NCBI GenBank assembly: GCA_944381625.1
Contig: CALWLW010000024.1
Coordinates: forward strand, 1 to 53,924
Direction: 5' to 3'
DNA: 53,924 bases
Origin: an uncultured Lachnoclostridium sp.
GTDB taxonomy: Bacteria; Bacillota; Clostridia; Lachnospirales; Lachnospiraceae
Shown here: piece after piece, positions 34,107 to 42,455 of the stretch
Position numbering within the stretch: the first letter of the stretch is position 1
Layout: the number at the start of each line of letters is the position of its first letter
Notes under the pieces: generated by a model
What the model saw: only the letters and a program-made list of their open reading frames with translations
Databases searched by the model: none
Told to the model about the DNA's origin: nothing
Program-made: the position numbers and the translations under genes

Positions 34107-34146
34107 ACAAAAAACCTGCAGAGCCGGAACCCTGCAGGTTTTTAAA
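34107..34146. terminator. Bidirectional terminator between allH and the PucR-type gene
   Basis: AACCTGCAG (34113-34121) and CTGCAGGTT (34132-34140) form the stem, with A6 on the left and T5 on the right. It sits between the convergent allH and regulator genes. Confidence 0.85.
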
Positions 34147-34148
34147 AA

Positions 34149-35768
34149 TTATTGTGCCTGTTCTGTTAATATCAATGCGAGCTGAAGCTGAAAACAGCTG
34201 GAAACATCTGAAAAGTCATTGTTCAATATCTCTTTGCACTTCTTTAATCTGTATTTCACTGTATTTCTGTGAAGATAGAGAGTCTCTGCCGTTTTCGTGA
34301 TGCTGCCGTTACAGGATAAGTAAGTATAGAGCGTTTTTCTCAATTCCTCTTCCATCTCATCTCTCGGATAAGCAAGTTCCTTTAAGGTATGCTCACAAAT
34401 ATCCCGTATTTCTCTTTCCGGTATGAATTTGAAGAGTTCCAGCATATTTTTAGGTTTATAACTCAGAATATACGGATATGTCTCATTCCGGTTTCCGTCT
34501 ATCATACACTGTTCCGCGTCATGAAGGGATTTGGTTATGTTCGCAAAAGCCGACACAACGCCTCCCTGCGCTGCCGTTATTTCAAGATCAAATTTTTCCC
34601 GAACCATTTCGTAAATCTGGGTGAATATACTCAGATCATCCACCATATCCTCATGGAGCAGACATATGTACCGCCATTTTGATTTCTGCGGGAAAATGAT
34701 CACGTCCTCCCGGTCGCTCAGCATACGAACCATCCAGTGATAAATCAGGATGAACCTTTCCTCATTCTTGGAAAAGTTCACAGGATTAAACTTTCTTGCG
34801 TCCTCTATTCCCATTGCCAAAATAACGATTCTGTATTTTGACGCTTTCTTAAGTCCGTACGACTTTCCCATGGTCAGGACCTGAGGTTCGCTTTCCGGCG
34901 TCTTTTCAAGCTGTGAAAAGAAGAAGCTGCGATACTCTTCCCAGATTTCCATATCGTTATATTTTACATAAAGGCTTCTGTAAAAATACATTTCCAGCGC
35001 CATAATGATCTGTTCCAAAATAAGAACCGTTTCTTCTTTTTCTTTTGGGTCAAAATCTGAAATAACAATATAATTCGTGTTTCTGCTTACGCCTTTAACT
35101 GGATGGACACAAAATCTTCTTCCTTCTTTTTGATAAACAGAATACTTCTCTTCCTCCAGCCTCTTCTCCTTCATCAGAAGTTCCACATCTTCTACTGTTT
35201 TTTCTCTGTCTGCTCTTGTATAATTATATCCATATTCCAAAATGGTACCGAATAAATCCATGATCATAACCGGCTTATTCAGTATCATCGTCATATTATT
35301 GACGATACTTTTCATGGAACTTCCTTGCAGGATCAAATTGGAAATTTTCTTTTGTGCATTTAAAGCCCCCAGCAGATAATCATTCTGATTCTCCCATATA
35401 TAGGAAAGGATCTCGCGATATACCTGTCCCAGAGTGACATTCATGGGAATCTGAAGGATCGCCAGTCCAAGCTGGTCCGCCGCGGCAATCACTCTCTCAT
35501 CCAGATCATCGATAAACCGTCCCAGTTTAATGGCCACGCCGGCACAGGATATCTCATCCAGTTCTTCCAGAAAGGAGCACATATGCAGCGGATTATCTTT
35601 AAACGCCATTCCTGTCATCAACAACAGTGTATTTTGAGGAATATATTTTGCAACGTCTGTTGTTTCTGTTGACTCAACCGTAAAAACTGTTCTGGATAAA
35701 TCTGCATTACCATTCAGCACTTTCAAATACTGGAATTGTTTCCTGGCCAGCAAATCTCCTAAAACCAT
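34149..35768 (-). CDS. PucR-family transcriptional regulator of purine catabolism
   Basis: About 539 residues from ATG 35768 (GGTGG 5 bp upstream; ATG 35780 touches its own ribosome site). An N-terminal PucR domain (about 1-125: VLGDLLARKQFQYLKVLNG..., IAAADQLGLAILQIPMNVTLGQVYREIL) precedes a long middle region. The C-terminal HTH_30 domain ends it: LRKTLYTYLSCNGSITKTAETLYLHRNTVKYRLKKCKEIL. PucR-type proteins activate allantoin/purine genes in Bacillus when intermediates accumulate. It is central to the allantoate cluster and has its own promoter region, so it is probably the pathway activator acting at the ATAGTGGA boxes. Confidence 0.9.
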   Translation of the reverse strand: MVLGDLLARKQFQYLKVLNGNADLSRTVFTVESTETTDVAKYIPQNTLLLMTGMAFKDNPLHMCSFLEELDEISCAGVAIKLGRFIDDLDERVIAAADQLGLAILQIPMNVTLGQVYREILSYIWENQNDYLLGALNAQKKISNLILQGSSMKSIVNNMTMILNKPVMIMDLFGTILEYGYNYTRADREKTVEDVELLMKEKRLEEEKYSVYQKEGRRFCVHPVKGVSRNTNYIVISDFDPKEKEETVLILEQIIMALEMYFYRSLYVKYNDMEIWEEYRSFFFSQLEKTPESEPQVLTMGKSYGLKKASKYRIVILAMGIEDARKFNPVNFSKNEERFILIYHWMVRMLSDREDVIIFPQKSKWRYICLLHEDMVDDLSIFTQIYEMVREKFDLEITAAQGGVVSAFANITKSLHDAEQCMIDGNRNETYPYILSYKPKNMLELFKFIPEREIRDICEHTLKELAYPRDEMEEELRKTLYTYLSCNGSITKTAETLYLHRNTVKYRLKKCKEILNNDFSDVSSCFQLQLALILTEQAQ

Positions 35769-35865
35769 GGAATCCACCATCCTCTCATCGTTTGTACACC
35801 GTTGAATTGTTATAGTCCTATAGTAACATGTTTTATTTTAAAACGAAAGGAAAAAACACGCAGAG

Positions 35866-35913
35866 AAGTCCCTGTAATGAATATCTTATAAAAGATATGC
35901 ACTACAGGAACTT
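35866..35913. terminator. Hairpin downstream of allE
   Basis: AAGTCCCTGTA (35866-35876) pairs with TACAGGAACTT (35903-35913) with one bulge, and an inner ATCTT/AAGAT adds to the stem. It lies between the allE stop and the PucR gene start and probably ends the leftward MFS-allE transcript. The remaining bases of the 35781-35982 gap show only a dyad, GTTATAG / CTATAGTAAC (35809-35827), possibly an autoregulatory site. Confidence 0.55.
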
Positions 35914-35982
35914 GCTCTGTTCATTTAGAAGGAATGATTTTCATGGATAGAAATACCTGTTTTCTCCACGGGTCTTAATATC

Positions 35983-36774
35983 TTACAATCTTACATCACG
36001 GTTGCAGTCTTTAGAATAAATATATGCAAACATGTCTCCTCTGCCTACCGCGTAGCAAGCCTGCGGGCAGTACGCGCTCATAAACAGGTAGTCGCCTTTT
36101 TTTACCGGAATCCAGTCGTTGTCCAATACATACATGCCCTCCCCGGAATATATGTATGCACCGTGTTCCTGCACATGGGTCTCGATATAACCATGACATG
36201 CGCCCGGTTTGAATGCAAGAATGTGGAAATTCATATCAAATCCAAGATTACTTGCTGCAGGAAGGAAGTCTTTGACGAGAACGTCTTCCATTCCTTCGTA
36301 ATCTACCCATTCCACATCATTGATATTTCCAATGACCGTATGGGCATCATAGCCCTCCACTCTGTCGTATAATCTCTTATACAGGAAGCATCTTGCTTTT
36401 GTCTCTCCCACATTCTCGAAATAGAGTTTCGTTCCTTCCGGGCAGAAAATATATCCGCCGTCGGTTACTTCCGCCGACTCTTTTTCGTTCCATACTTTCA
36501 TGTTTCCTTCAAATACATAGAAGAAAATTTCTTCTCCCTCAGAACCAAATCCTGCTTTATTTCCTCCGCCTGGTTCCACGGCCACAAGATAATCCACAAA
36601 AGATGCGCCTAATTTTGGAGATGCAAGAATGGTGATTTCGCATCCTTCAAATCCCGGAATGACATTTTTTACGACTCCATCCGGTTCAATTACGGCATAA
36701 TTGTCCTTCTTAATGATAGAACGTGTACCGAGAAGATCTTTTCTATATCCTGTTGCTCCATTTAAATAACTCAT
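35983..36774 (-). CDS. allE: (S)-ureidoglycine aminohydrolase (bicupin)
   Basis: 263 residues, full length for AllE/YlbA. It has two cupin halves (about 45-135 and 180-255). The C-terminal metal-binding set known from the plant and bacterial enzymes is intact: Glu198, His200 and His204 (ETHVQEH) and Gln238 (CPQA). AllE converts ureidoglycine, the AllC product, to (S)-ureidoglycolate and NH3, with Mn2+. It is 43 bp downstream of the MFS gene, so the two form one transcript. Its presence strengthens the allantoate assignment of the M20 enzyme. Confidence 0.93.
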   Translation of the reverse strand: MSYLNGATGYRKDLLGTRSIIKKDNYAVIEPDGVVKNVIPGFEGCEITILASPKLGASFVDYLVAVEPGGGNKAGFGSEGEEIFFYVFEGNMKVWNEKESAEVTDGGYIFCPEGTKLYFENVGETKARCFLYKRLYDRVEGYDAHTVIGNINDVEWVDYEGMEDVLVKDFLPAASNLGFDMNFHILAFKPGACHGYIETHVQEHGAYIYSGEGMYVLDNDWIPVKKGDYLFMSAYCPQACYAVGRGDMFAYIYSKDCNRDVRL

Positions 36775-36817
36775 TTTTTCCTCCTGTTTATAACTAATGA
36801 TATGACCTGACTATTTA

Positions 36818-38059
36818 TTAAGCATGCTTTGCTTTCAGACTCTTTGCATTACACATTAAAAAGAATACAGTTCCTACCAGTAATAAGACAGCCCCAATAT
36901 AAAATCCCATCTCTCCGGATCCGGTAGCATCAATAATTTTACCTGTCAGTGCAGGCGCGATTACGGATGAAGACATACCGAAGAAATTGAACATCCCCAA
37001 TGTGGTAGCCACATTCTTAGGATCCGCTTTATCTGATACATAAGAGATCAGTACAGGGTCAACTGCCATCTTTCCGAGAAATCCGTAAAGAAGAAGAATT
37101 GCTGATAAAAGGGCTGCATTCGGTGCAAACATGGATACTGCAACCAGTACAAATGCTGCAATCTCTAATCCTACTATAATGAGCGCCTTCTGACTTTTCT
37201 TTTTATCAGACAGATGCGCAAAGTACAGAGCCCCCGGAACTGCCGTTACGGAAATCATGGAAACTACGACGCCAATCAGTCCGCCGGAGATTCCTCTTTC
37301 TGACTCCAGGAAAGACGGAAGCCAGGTAACAATCAGATAATATGCATAACATGTTGTAAAGTAAAGAAGATAACAGGATACAAGTCCGATCCGGAAAAGG
37401 CTTCCTTTTGACGACTCTGTCACTTCCTTTTTCACCGTCTGAACAGGTTCTGCAGCTTTTTCCGCTTTTTTCTCTGCCATGTTATCTTTGATTGCAATGG
37501 CGAACCATACAACCAGAAGTACGATCAGAACCGCTGAGATCACTACCATGGTCTGCCAGGGTAAGTTCAGCTGTTTTACCACAAAACTGGAACCAGTCAT
37601 ACCAAGGATCATACCAAGCGCGGAACCGCTGTTCACAATCGCAGTACCAATTCCTTTCTTTTCAGGCGGAACATGCTGAGCTGTAAGAGAGAAAGCAGCT
37701 CCATAATAAGTTCCGCATCCGACGCCTGCAAGAACACTGCCCACATAAATTGCTGTCAGACTTGACGCTGTTGCAATACTGAACGCGCCCGCTGCAAAAA
37801 CAAGGAATCCGGGAATCAGGACCCTCTTCTGTCCAAACCGGTCAACCAAATATCCGGAGGGAATCTGCAGCGCTGTATATCCGAAGAAATAACAGCTTGA
37901 AATTAACCCCATAGCAGTGTTCGTCTGCTCACCGATTGTTCCCTGAATCTCTCCATAGATCGGAGATAACATTGCCCGGTAAATCCAGATGACAATCCAA
38001 CCCAGGCAAAAGGTAAAAACAATCGTTTTCCAATAGTTTTTACTTACTTCTTTTGACAT
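36818..38059 (-). CDS. MFS transporter of the allantoate cluster (anion:cation symporter-like)
   Basis: 413 residues, 12 hydrophobic segments, AGGAGGA upstream. Motif A is present as GYLVDRFGQKRVL after helix 2, with YRAMLSPIYGEI in helix 1. A charged central loop of about 30 residues (DNMAEKKAEKAAEPVQ...) splits the halves. It resembles ACS-type carriers for organic anions. As first gene of the MFS-allE operon and sharing a promoter box with allD, it probably brings in allantoate or another ureide. Without allantoinase in the cluster, allantoate itself is the simplest guess. Confidence 0.85.
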   Translation of the reverse strand: MSKEVSKNYWKTIVFTFCLGWIVIWIYRAMLSPIYGEIQGTIGEQTNTAMGLISSCYFFGYTALQIPSGYLVDRFGQKRVLIPGFLVFAAGAFSIATASSLTAIYVGSVLAGVGCGTYYGAAFSLTAQHVPPEKKGIGTAIVNSGSALGMILGMTGSSFVVKQLNLPWQTMVVISAVLIVLLVVWFAIAIKDNMAEKKAEKAAEPVQTVKKEVTESSKGSLFRIGLVSCYLLYFTTCYAYYLIVTWLPSFLESERGISGGLIGVVVSMISVTAVPGALYFAHLSDKKKSQKALIIVGLEIAAFVLVAVSMFAPNAALLSAILLLYGFLGKMAVDPVLISYVSDKADPKNVATTLGMFNFFGMSSSVIAPALTGKIIDATGSGEMGFYIGAVLLLVGTVFFLMCNAKSLKAKHA

Positions 38060-38094
38060 TTTCCTCCTCCTGTCACGGTGTTTTATTTATTCTT

Positions 38095-38133
38095 ATCATA
38101 CGGATGTCCGACATTTTTTTCATTGTCCACTAT
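38095..38133 (-). promoter_or_regulatory. MFS-allE promoter with ATAGTGGA box
   Basis: Minus strand: ATGAAA (forward 38118-38123), 17 bp, TATGAT (forward 38095-38100). The octamer ATAGTGGA (forward 38126-38133) is 2 bp upstream of the -35, the same geometry as at allD. The octamer plus flanks match 15 of 17 positions between the two promoters. Confidence 0.6.
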
Positions 38134-38210
38134 CTCCAATTTCCAAAAATCTTTTTGTTTATTTTTGATGTAAAAATTTTATATGACATGGATTCCTTGC
38201 AGCAATTGTA

Positions 38211-38236
38211 CAAAAAAACAGAGCCTCTCGGCTCTG
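38211..38236 (-). terminator. rho-independent terminator after tsf
   Basis: CAGAGCC (38219-38225) and GGCTCTG (38230-38236), 4-nt loop, followed on the minus strand by T7 (forward A-run 38212-38218). It ends the rpsB-tsf transcript, so pyrH/frr do not follow here as they do in many Firmicutes. Confidence 0.85.
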
Positions 38237-38281
38237 CTTTCTGGTTAAAAAATTTAATTCAATTGTCTGTGCAAATTTCGA

Positions 38282-39220
38282 TTACATACCCATCTGTTTT
38301 GCAACTTCTGCCGCGAAGTCCTCTTCTTTCTTCTCGATGCCTTCGCCGGTCTCGAAGCGTACAAAGCCTTTGATGACGATGTTGGCGCTGTTTGCCTTTG
38401 CAACCTGTGCCACGTATGCGGCCACGTTCTGCTTTCCATCCTCAGCCTTTACATAGATCTGATCCATCAGGCAGATCTCTTTCAGCTGTTTGTTCAGACG
38501 GCCCATCACTGCTCCGCTGATCACCTTCTCCGGCTTGCCGGCCATCTTCGGATCGTTCTCGATCTGAGACTTGATGATCTCCAGCTCATGTGCCTTGTAC
38601 TCGTCGTCCACCTCGCCATCGTTGGTGTAGATCGGCTTCAGGGCAGCGACCTGCATGGCCACGTTCTTGGCCATCTCTTTGATATCGTCGTTGATCACGT
38701 CGGTCTGTACGTCTACCAGCACGCCGATCTTTCCGCCTGCATGGATGTAGGAAGCAACGAAACCGTTCTCCTCTACCACCTGCTGGAAACGGCGGATGTT
38801 CATGTTCTCGCCGATCACTGCGATCTGTGCGGCCAGCTCTTCCTTCACGGTCTTGCTGGTGTCAGCCGCCCACGGCTCAGCCAGGAACGCTTCAATATCC
38901 GCTGCGGTGGTGTTCAGCGCCTGTGCGGCCACGTCAGCCACATATCCGCGGAACTTCTCGTTCTTTGCCACGAAGTCAGTCTCGGAGTTCACCTCCACTG
39001 CCACTGCTCTCTTGCCATCCTCAGACAGCGCCGTAGCCACGATACCCTCTGCGGCGATACGGTTCGCCTTCTTCTGTGCGGTTGCCAGACCCTTCTCTCT
39101 TAAGAAGTCCACTGCCGCTTCCATATTTCCATCGGTTGCCGCCAGCGCCTTCTTGCAGTCCATCATACCCGCGCCGGTAGCTTCTCTCAACTCTTTTACC
39201 ATTGCTGCTGTAATAGCCAT
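38282..39220 (-). CDS. tsf: Translation elongation factor Ts
   Basis: 312 residues, preceded by CAGGAGGA. The UBA-like N-terminal domain (AAMVKELREATGAGMMDCKKAL) is followed by the nucleotide-exchange core (VNSETDFVAKNEKFRGYV...) and the C-terminal dimerisation part. It recycles EF-Tu from the GDP to the GTP form. It is 33 bp downstream of rpsB, the universal pairing. No anomaly was seen. Confidence 0.98.
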   Translation of the reverse strand: MAITAAMVKELREATGAGMMDCKKALAATDGNMEAAVDFLREKGLATAQKKANRIAAEGIVATALSEDGKRAVAVEVNSETDFVAKNEKFRGYVADVAAQALNTTAADIEAFLAEPWAADTSKTVKEELAAQIAVIGENMNIRRFQQVVEENGFVASYIHAGGKIGVLVDVQTDVINDDIKEMAKNVAMQVAALKPIYTNDGEVDDEYKAHELEIIKSQIENDPKMAGKPEKVISGAVMGRLNKQLKEICLMDQIYVKAEDGKQNVAAYVAQVAKANSANIVIKGFVRFETGEGIEKKEEDFAAEVAKQMGM

Positions 39221-39253
39221 GATTTTATTCCTCCTGTGGGATTGATCGTCAAA

Positions 39254-39994
39254 TTACTCTGCCTGAACCTCTTCGCCGTCCACGTACTCTTCGTCCATGA
39301 TCTCTTCTGCTTCGCCCTGTTTTGCTTCCACAACAGCGTCAGCCATCTTGGAAACGATCAGTTTTACGGCGCGGATCGCGTCGTCGTTGCCCGGGATCAC
39401 ATAGTCCAGCTCTTCCGGATCGCAGTTGGTATCGCAGATACCGATCAGCGGAATACCCAGGGTATGAGCTTCCTGTACGCAGATTCTCTCTTTCTTCGGG
39501 TCAACTACGAAGATTGCATCCGGGAGTCTCTTCATCTCTTTGATGCCGCCCAGGTTCTTCTGCAGCTTCTCCATCTCTTTTCTCAGAGCGATGACCTCTT
39601 TCTTCGGCAGTACGTCGAACGTACCGTCCTCTTCCATTGCCTCGATCTCTTTCAGTCTGTTGATACGGCCCTGGATCGTCTTGAAGTTGGTCATCATGCC
39701 GCCCAGCCATCTCTCGTTCACATAGAACATGCCGCAGCGCTCTGCTTCCGTCTTGATCGCATCCTGCGCCTGCTTCTTGGTTCCTACGAAAAGGATGGTG
39801 CCGCCCTCTGCCGCGATGTCAGCCACTGCCTTGTAAGCTTCGTCAACTTTCCCTACGGATTTCTGCAGGTCGATGATGTAGATGCCGTTTCTCTCGGTGT
39901 AGATGTACTCCGCCATCTTCGGGTTCCATCTTCTGGTCTGATGTCCGAAATGCACGCCTGCTTCCAGTAACTGTTTCATTGAAATTACGCTCAT
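39254..39994 (-). CDS. rpsB: Small ribosomal subunit protein uS2
   Basis: 246 residues from ATG 39994 (GGAGG 7 bp upstream). Signature regions: [23 protein letters not shown] near the N-terminus, [25 protein letters not shown], and [30 protein letters not shown]. The acidic C-terminal tail ([19 protein letters not shown]) is typical for Clostridia. It has its own strong promoter with a long leader of about 146 nt. Confidence 0.98.
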   Translation of the reverse strand: MSVISMKQLLEAGVHFGHQTRRWNPKMAEYIYTERNGIYIIDLQKSVGKVDEAYKAVADIAAEGGTILFVGTKKQAQDAIKTEAERCGMFYVNERWLGGMMTNFKTIQGRINRLKEIEAMEEDGTFDVLPKKEVIALRKEMEKLQKNLGGIKEMKRLPDAIFVVDPKKERICVQEAHTLGIPLIGICDTNCDPEELDYVIPGNDDAIRAVKLIVSKMADAVVEAKQGEAEEIMDEEYVDGEEVQAE

Positions 39995-40147
39995 TTTTTC
40001 TTCCTCCATTTTGGTTTTTCTTCCGCCGGACTTTTCCTTCCGAAAGAACCCTGCCCAGGGCACCGCTCTCAGAATCCGTCCGCGTGATTATTGCGTAACA
40101 GCCGTCTTTTACCCAGGAAAAATATCCCTGTGCAGACAGCCTTATAC

Positions 40148-40176
40148 ACTATAGCATATCCCCTGCAGGCAGTCAA
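40148..40176 (-). promoter_or_regulatory. rpsB promoter
   Basis: Minus strand TTGACT (forward 40171-40176), 17 bp, TATAGT (forward 40148-40153), a near-consensus housekeeping promoter. Transcription would start about 146 nt before rpsB. The leader contains several GC-rich stems, which could serve S2 autoregulation. No terminator is evident between thiN and this promoter. Confidence 0.8.
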
Positions 40177-40236
40177 GGAAAAATTCGCTTTCTGTCACTC
40201 TCTGCCGCGCCTCCCCCAACTGCGCTCACCCCGGAT

Positions 40237-40887
40237 TCAATCCCTGGATTCAATCAATATCAGGATCCCGCTTTTCATGCTGATCTGCGCCTCTTCCCCG
40301 GTAATTTCGTTGGATACGCCCAGGCCGGCGCTGCCCAGTACCGTAAAGTGATAGTCTGTCAGGGGATATTTTACCCCTCTTAAGGTCACGCCGGTCACGT
40401 CCGTGGTCAGGGGGATCAGGGAAAAATAATCGCCGTACTGCTCCTCCCGGCGCAGGCAGAACCGGTCCCGGATCAGGCGGACCCGGTTGTTGGGATCCAG
40501 CATCTGGCATTCCACGCCCTTTTCCAGCGCCAGGTACATGGTCTGGATATTGCCCAGCATATGGTCCACCCGGCTCCCCGTACCTCCCAGAATAGTGATC
40601 CGGCTGCTGCCCAGCCCAAGCGCCAGTTCCACGGCGATCTGGGTGTCTGTGGCATCCTTCACCGGGTTATACTCCCGGATTCCGATGGAAGTATGCTCCC
40701 GGTACCATTCCAGGATCCTGTGATCCAGCGTATCAAAATCGCCCACGATATTGGTGGGCGTGATCCCGTTCTCGTAACAGAAACCCAGTCCTTTATCCAC
40801 CGCGATGATCCTGTCAAATCCTTTTCCCAAAACACGGAGGGCAAAATCACTCCGGATATCGCCCCCCGTCACAATGGCCGTATTCAT
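40237..40887 (-). CDS. thiN: Thiamine diphosphokinase
   Basis: 216 residues. Motifs of the TPK family: GDFDTLDHRIL (metal/ATP site), NPVKDATDTQIAVELAL (thiamine/ATP contact) and GGTGSRVDHMLGN. It makes thiamine diphosphate from thiamine and ATP. It is the last gene of the murE-to-thiN operon, 7 bp after rpe; the ribosome site (AAAAGG) is weak and close, which suggests coupling to rpe translation. Confidence 0.93.
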   Translation of the reverse strand: MNTAIVTGGDIRSDFALRVLGKGFDRIIAVDKGLGFCYENGITPTNIVGDFDTLDHRILEWYREHTSIGIREYNPVKDATDTQIAVELALGLGSSRITILGGTGSRVDHMLGNIQTMYLALEKGVECQMLDPNNRVRLIRDRFCLRREEQYGDYFSLIPLTTDVTGVTLRGVKYPLTDYHFTVLGSAGLGVSNEITGEEAQISMKSGILILIESRD

Positions 40888-40894
40888 ATGCCTT

Positions 40895-41554
40895 TTATTC
40901 TCCCATGATCTCCAGAAACTCTCTGGTGTTCTGTTCGATGTCTCCTTTGAAGATGGCAGATCCCGCCACGATCACATTGGCTCCCGCTTCCAGGACCATC
41001 TTCAGGTTGTCCTTTTTGATGCCGCCGTCCACTTCGATATCCGTGTCCAGCCCCCGCTCGTCCAGCATACGGCGCAGCCTGCGGATCTTCTCCGTGGATT
41101 CCGGGATGTAGGCCTGTCCGCCGAAGCCCGGCTCCACCGTCATGAGCAGAATCATATCCGCCTGATCCAGCATGCTCTCCAGCACTTCCACCGGCGTCCC
41201 CGGCTTGATGGTCACTCCGGCTTTGATCCCATGGGCCTTGATCTTTTCCAGGGTCTTTGCCGCGTCCTGGCACGCCTCATAGTGCACCGTGATAATGTCC
41301 GCCCCGCAGTCCGCGAACTCGTCGATATAACGGTCCGGATCCTGGATCATCAAATGCACGTCCAGCACCATATCCGTGATCTTCCTCACGGAGCGCAGCA
41401 CCGGCATCCCGAATGAGATGCTGGGCACAAACAGCCCGTCCATCACGTCATAGTGCAGATACGGCGCTCCTGCTGCCTTCGTACGCATGATGTCCTCTCC
41501 CAGATGTCCGAAATCAGCGGACAGGATCGAGGGTGACAAATAATTCTTTCTCAT
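40895..41554 (-). CDS. rpe: Ribulose-phosphate 3-epimerase
   Basis: 219 residues, GAAGGAG upstream, overlapping the rsgA stop by 4 bp. TIM-barrel motifs: LSPSILSADFGHL (Ser/His/Asp site), HYDVMDGLFVPSISFG, VHLMI, MTVEPGFGGQ, IEVDGGI and VAGSAIF. It interconverts ribulose-5-phosphate and xylulose-5-phosphate in the pentose phosphate pathway. rsgA-rpe-thiN is a common Firmicutes gene order. Confidence 0.97.
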   Translation of the reverse strand: MRKNYLSPSILSADFGHLGEDIMRTKAAGAPYLHYDVMDGLFVPSISFGMPVLRSVRKITDMVLDVHLMIQDPDRYIDEFADCGADIITVHYEACQDAAKTLEKIKAHGIKAGVTIKPGTPVEVLESMLDQADMILLMTVEPGFGGQAYIPESTEKIRRLRRMLDERGLDTDIEVDGGIKKDNLKMVLEAGANVIVAGSAIFKGDIEQNTREFLEIMGE

Positions 41555-42441
41555 GAATATCTCCTTCCTTCTCTCTCCTGTAGTTCTCTGAACAGGCAGG
41601 TATAATTTTCATACCGCTCTCTGTTTATCTTTCCTGCTTCCACAGCTTCCTTCACCGCGCAGCCCGGCTCCTTCATATGCACGCAGCCCTGGAACCGGCA
41701 GGAGCCTTCATATTCCCGGAATTCCGGATAGCTGTGCCGCAGCTCCTCTTTTTCCATGTCCTCCAGATCCAGGGAACTGAATCCGGGGGTGTCGAAAAGG
41801 TAGCTTCCCTGTTCCATGCGGAACAGCTGGCTGTGCCGGGTCGTATGTTTTCCCCTGCCGATCTTCTCACTGATCTGCCCCGTCTCCATACCGGCGTCCG
41901 GCACCAGATAATTGGTCAGCGTGGATTTTCCCACGCCGGAAGGCCCCGCCGCCGCAGTCACGCGCCCTCTGAGCAGACTGCGCAGTTCATCCACACCCTC
42001 TCCCGTGCGGGCGCAGATAAAAAGCAGGGGACTTTTGCAGCCGGCATAAATGCGCCGCAGCCGCTCCAGTTCCTCCTCCGGCGCCTCATCCTTTTTATTA
42101 AAGCAGATAATCGCCGGAAGGTTCATCCGGTCCATGCTCACCAAAAAACGGTCCAGCAGCAGAAGATTGGGTTTGGGGCTGGCCGCCGCGAAGACCACCA
42201 GCGCCTGGTCCACATTGGCCACCGCCGGACGGATCAGCTCGCTCCGGCGCTCCAGAATTCCCACCAGACTTCCTTCCCGATCCTCTTCGTGGAGAATCTC
42301 CAGTTCTACATCGTCGCCTACCAGCGGTTTGACCTTCTGATTGCGGAAGATCCCCCGCGCCCGGCATTCATAGACACCGCGGCCTTCCACATACACATAG
42401 TAGAAGCCCGCGATTCCTTTTATGATCTTTCCCTGTACCAT
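41551..42441 (-). CDS. rsgA: Ribosome small-subunit-dependent GTPase A
   Basis: 296 residues. An N-terminal OB-fold (about 1-65) precedes the circularly permuted GTPase: G4 FNKKDE, G1 GPSGVGKST, G2/G3 region GRGKHTTRHSQLF and DTPGFSSLDL. A C-terminal zinc site has Cys and His in GSCRFQGCVHMKEPGCAVK. It checks late 30S maturation and is a (p)ppGpp target in Firmicutes. It follows the PASTA kinase by 14 bp. Confidence 0.96.
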   Translation of the reverse strand: MVQGKIIKGIAGFYYVYVEGRGVYECRARGIFRNQKVKPLVGDDVELEILHEEDREGSLVGILERRSELIRPAVANVDQALVVFAAASPKPNLLLLDRFLVSMDRMNLPAIICFNKKDEAPEEELERLRRIYAGCKSPLLFICARTGEGVDELRSLLRGRVTAAAGPSGVGKSTLTNYLVPDAGMETGQISEKIGRGKHTTRHSQLFRMEQGSYLFDTPGFSSLDLEDMEKEELRHSYPEFREYEGSCRFQGCVHMKEPGCAVKEAVEAGKINRERYENYTCLFRELQEREGRRYS

Positions 42442-42455
42442 CTGAATATTCCCGA

